Below, in pieces: positions 62,849 through 64,000 of a stretch of 64,000 nucleotides of DNA. The position numbers and the translations under genes were made by a program. Position 1 is the first letter of the stretch. The number at the start of each line of letters is the position of its first letter. The notes under the pieces were generated by a model. The model was given only the letters and a program-made list of their open reading frames with translations, did no database searches and was not told the origin of the DNA. The DNA comes from Novosphingobium sp. 18050 (lineage in GTDB: Bacteria; Pseudomonadota; Alphaproteobacteria; Sphingomonadales; Sphingomonadaceae): positions 62,001 to 126,000 of the forward strand of contig NZ_CACSJO010000013.1 in assembly GCF_902706195.1 (NCBI RefSeq). The letters are read 5' to 3'.

Positions 62849-63706
62849 TCAGCGCAAGGTGCGGCTGCACACGCCAAGGTCGCCCAGTACCATGCGGTAG
62901 TCGGACAGCGCCTGCTGCTGCTCGGCATAGCTGCCCGAGATGTTGGCGCGGGCAGGGGGCAGGTTGGGCAGGAAGCAAGCCAGACGATACCATTCGAGAG
63001 TATCGCGCGGGGGCGGGTGGCCGACGTCGGCCACCAGTTCGGAGAACGAGACACCCCATACCGGCGCCGCGCCCGGCTCGTGGCGGACGGTGATCGAAGC
63101 GGCCGAATTGTCCTTGGTGTTGAAGAATATCTGCGTCTCGCCCTGTCCGGCAAGGTTGCCCGGCACATAGAGGAGTTCGCGCACGCCGGTGATCCGAGCG
63201 GGCGCGTCGGGCGAAACCAGCTCCCCCAGAATCGCGCGCAGCCGCGCTTCGCCGCGGACGGTCCAGACCTGCTGCGCGGTCGGGGTGACCAACTGCAGCT
63301 CGCCGGGCCGGCCCGGCACCGCGCGGGCAAACAGGAACACGTCCTGCTTTTTGAGCTTGGCCGGTTTGCCACGCGCATCGAGGGGCAGGTCAACAAGGTA
63401 GCTAACCGATTCGCCAAGCGGCGCTTTCCCGGTCAGCAGGGCCTTGGTGTTTGCCTGGATGTAGAAGCGGCCATGACCCGGTGTGAGGCCCGGCGCGCGG
63501 GCATCGTCGACCCGGACCATCTTGGCGACCTGCGCCTGCACTACAAGACCTGCCGAATCAGCAAGGTCCGCCACATCGGCGTAAGTCACCTCCTCGGGCG
63601 CCGTAGAAAGCCCTCCGGAAGCCGCCTGGGCGCTCGCCGCAAGGGGAGCAAGCGCCAGATAGGCACCGGCGAGAAGCCCTGCAAGGTGTTGCGATTTGAA
63701 CGACAT
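62849..63706 (-). CDS. Exported hypothetical protein
   Basis: 285 residues from ATG 63706, signal peptide MSFKSQHLAGLLAGAYLALAPLAASA. The mature region begins YADVADLADSAGLVVQAQVAKM, then beta-rich blocks (VSYLVDLPLDARGKPAKLKKQDVFLFAR) and a C-terminal Cys pair (ACFLPNLP, GVCSRTL). No recognised family. Probably periplasmic. Confidence 0.75.
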   Translation of the reverse strand: MSFKSQHLAGLLAGAYLALAPLAASAQAASGGLSTAPEEVTYADVADLADSAGLVVQAQVAKMVRVDDARAPGLTPGHGRFYIQANTKALLTGKAPLGESVSYLVDLPLDARGKPAKLKKQDVFLFARAVPGRPGELQLVTPTAQQVWTVRGEARLRAILGELVSPDAPARITGVRELLYVPGNLAGQGETQIFFNTKDNSAASITVRHEPGAAPVWGVSFSELVADVGHPPPRDTLEWYRLACFLPNLPPARANISGSYAEQQQALSDYRMVLGDLGVCSRTLR

Positions 63707-63886
63707 GAGGGATAAACTCCGTGGAAATGCGATTTCTTATAACCGTAGTGCGGGCTGTGCACAAAATTGCACTGGATCAAATTCCCCTAACGCGGCATGA
63801 ATTGTGCGTTAACCCCTGCCACGGCGATAAGGCGTTGCGCAGGGGAGGCTTCAACGTTAAGAAGCCTGCAAAATGGGGCAAAAATA

Positions 63887-63979
63887 CTAAAAAATGTCCC
63901 GCGGTTCGTCTTCCCGTCGGGTTCGTTCACGGGAAGGTAGACTGTCAGCCGTCAGGGTGGGTAATTGTAATTTCGTCAT
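63887..63979 (-). CDS. Possible 30-residue small protein or leader peptide
   Basis: Short frame from ATG 63979 to TAG 63887: MTKLQLPTLTADSLPSRERT and ten more residues ending in DIF. A strong GGAGGGAGGA site lies just upstream, far better than most genes here. The product is charged at the C-terminus and has no known family. It could be a leader peptide or the start of an unannotated small gene; the promoter is off the window. Confidence 0.4.
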   Translation of the reverse strand: MTKLQLPTLTADSLPSRERTRREDEPRDIF

Positions 63980-64000
63980 GGGTTCCTCCCTCCGGGGGAA

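Noticed and set aside
61441..63417. Very long open frame extending hom to 658 codons
   Set aside because: The N-terminal 223 codons lie on the exported gene's sequence in another frame; hom has a clear ATG start at 62,748.

Overview
The window looks like the chromosome of an alphaproteobacterium of the order Sphingomonadales, close to Novosphingobium or Sphingobium. The grounds are the high GC content, the MipZ division-plane ATPase, the bc1 operon petABC, and the conserved blocks rpmI-rplT-pheS-pheT, prs, class II glpX and hom. Lineage and functions are inferred from protein motifs read by eye; no database search was run.

Layout. Positions 1-5.4 kb hold what looks like a lipid-headgroup or envelope cluster: a possible nucleotidyltransferase fragment, a diacylglycerol-kinase-like protein, a CDP-alcohol phosphatidyltransferase, a HIT protein, a sugar/choline-phosphate-type cytidylyltransferase and a polysaccharide-type flippase. 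Positions 5.4-17 kb are housekeeping: a GNAT protein, threonine aldolase, an EamA exporter, an epimerase, pepN, pgeF, petA-petB-petC, apt and malonyl-CoA decarboxylase. A tRNA-Gly(TCC) sits at 17.3 kb.

Positions 17,378-42,229 form a genomic island of about 24.9 kb. It entered the 3' end of the tRNA-Gly gene. An 18-bp copy of the tRNA end lies at both borders, and a P4-type integrase starts about 200 bp inside. From left to right the island carries: the integrase; the end of a decayed IS21-family element; an unrecognised, translationally coupled two-gene module of lower GC; an Eco57I-like methyltransferase plus a fused restriction-methylation protein; a serine recombinase; ArdC antirestriction with a coupled sigma-region-4-like protein; an AlpA-type regulator; several small cargo genes; a Ti-type mobilisation block (traD-traC / oriT / traA) with DUF6118; a complete QatABCD anti-phage operon; and a HEPN-motif protein. 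No coupling protein traG and no type IV secretion genes are visible, so it is best described as an integrative and mobilizable element loaded with defence genes.

Positions 42.6-64 kb are core chromosome again: an OmpR-type two-component system coupled to an exported protein, a CsgG-like secreted protein, panC, mipZ with a J-domain protein and a phosphohexomutase, an SDR, an aldose-epimerase-like protein, pheT/pheS/rplT/rpmI, a GGCT-like protein, a histidinol-phosphatase-type IMPase, an AraC regulator, prs, glpX, hom and exported proteins of unknown function.

Best candidates for something undescribed: the two-gene module at 19,574-21,486 next to the restriction system, and the HEPN protein upstream of qatA. 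The Qat operon itself is a known system, but its place on a Ti-type mobilizable element is worth noting.
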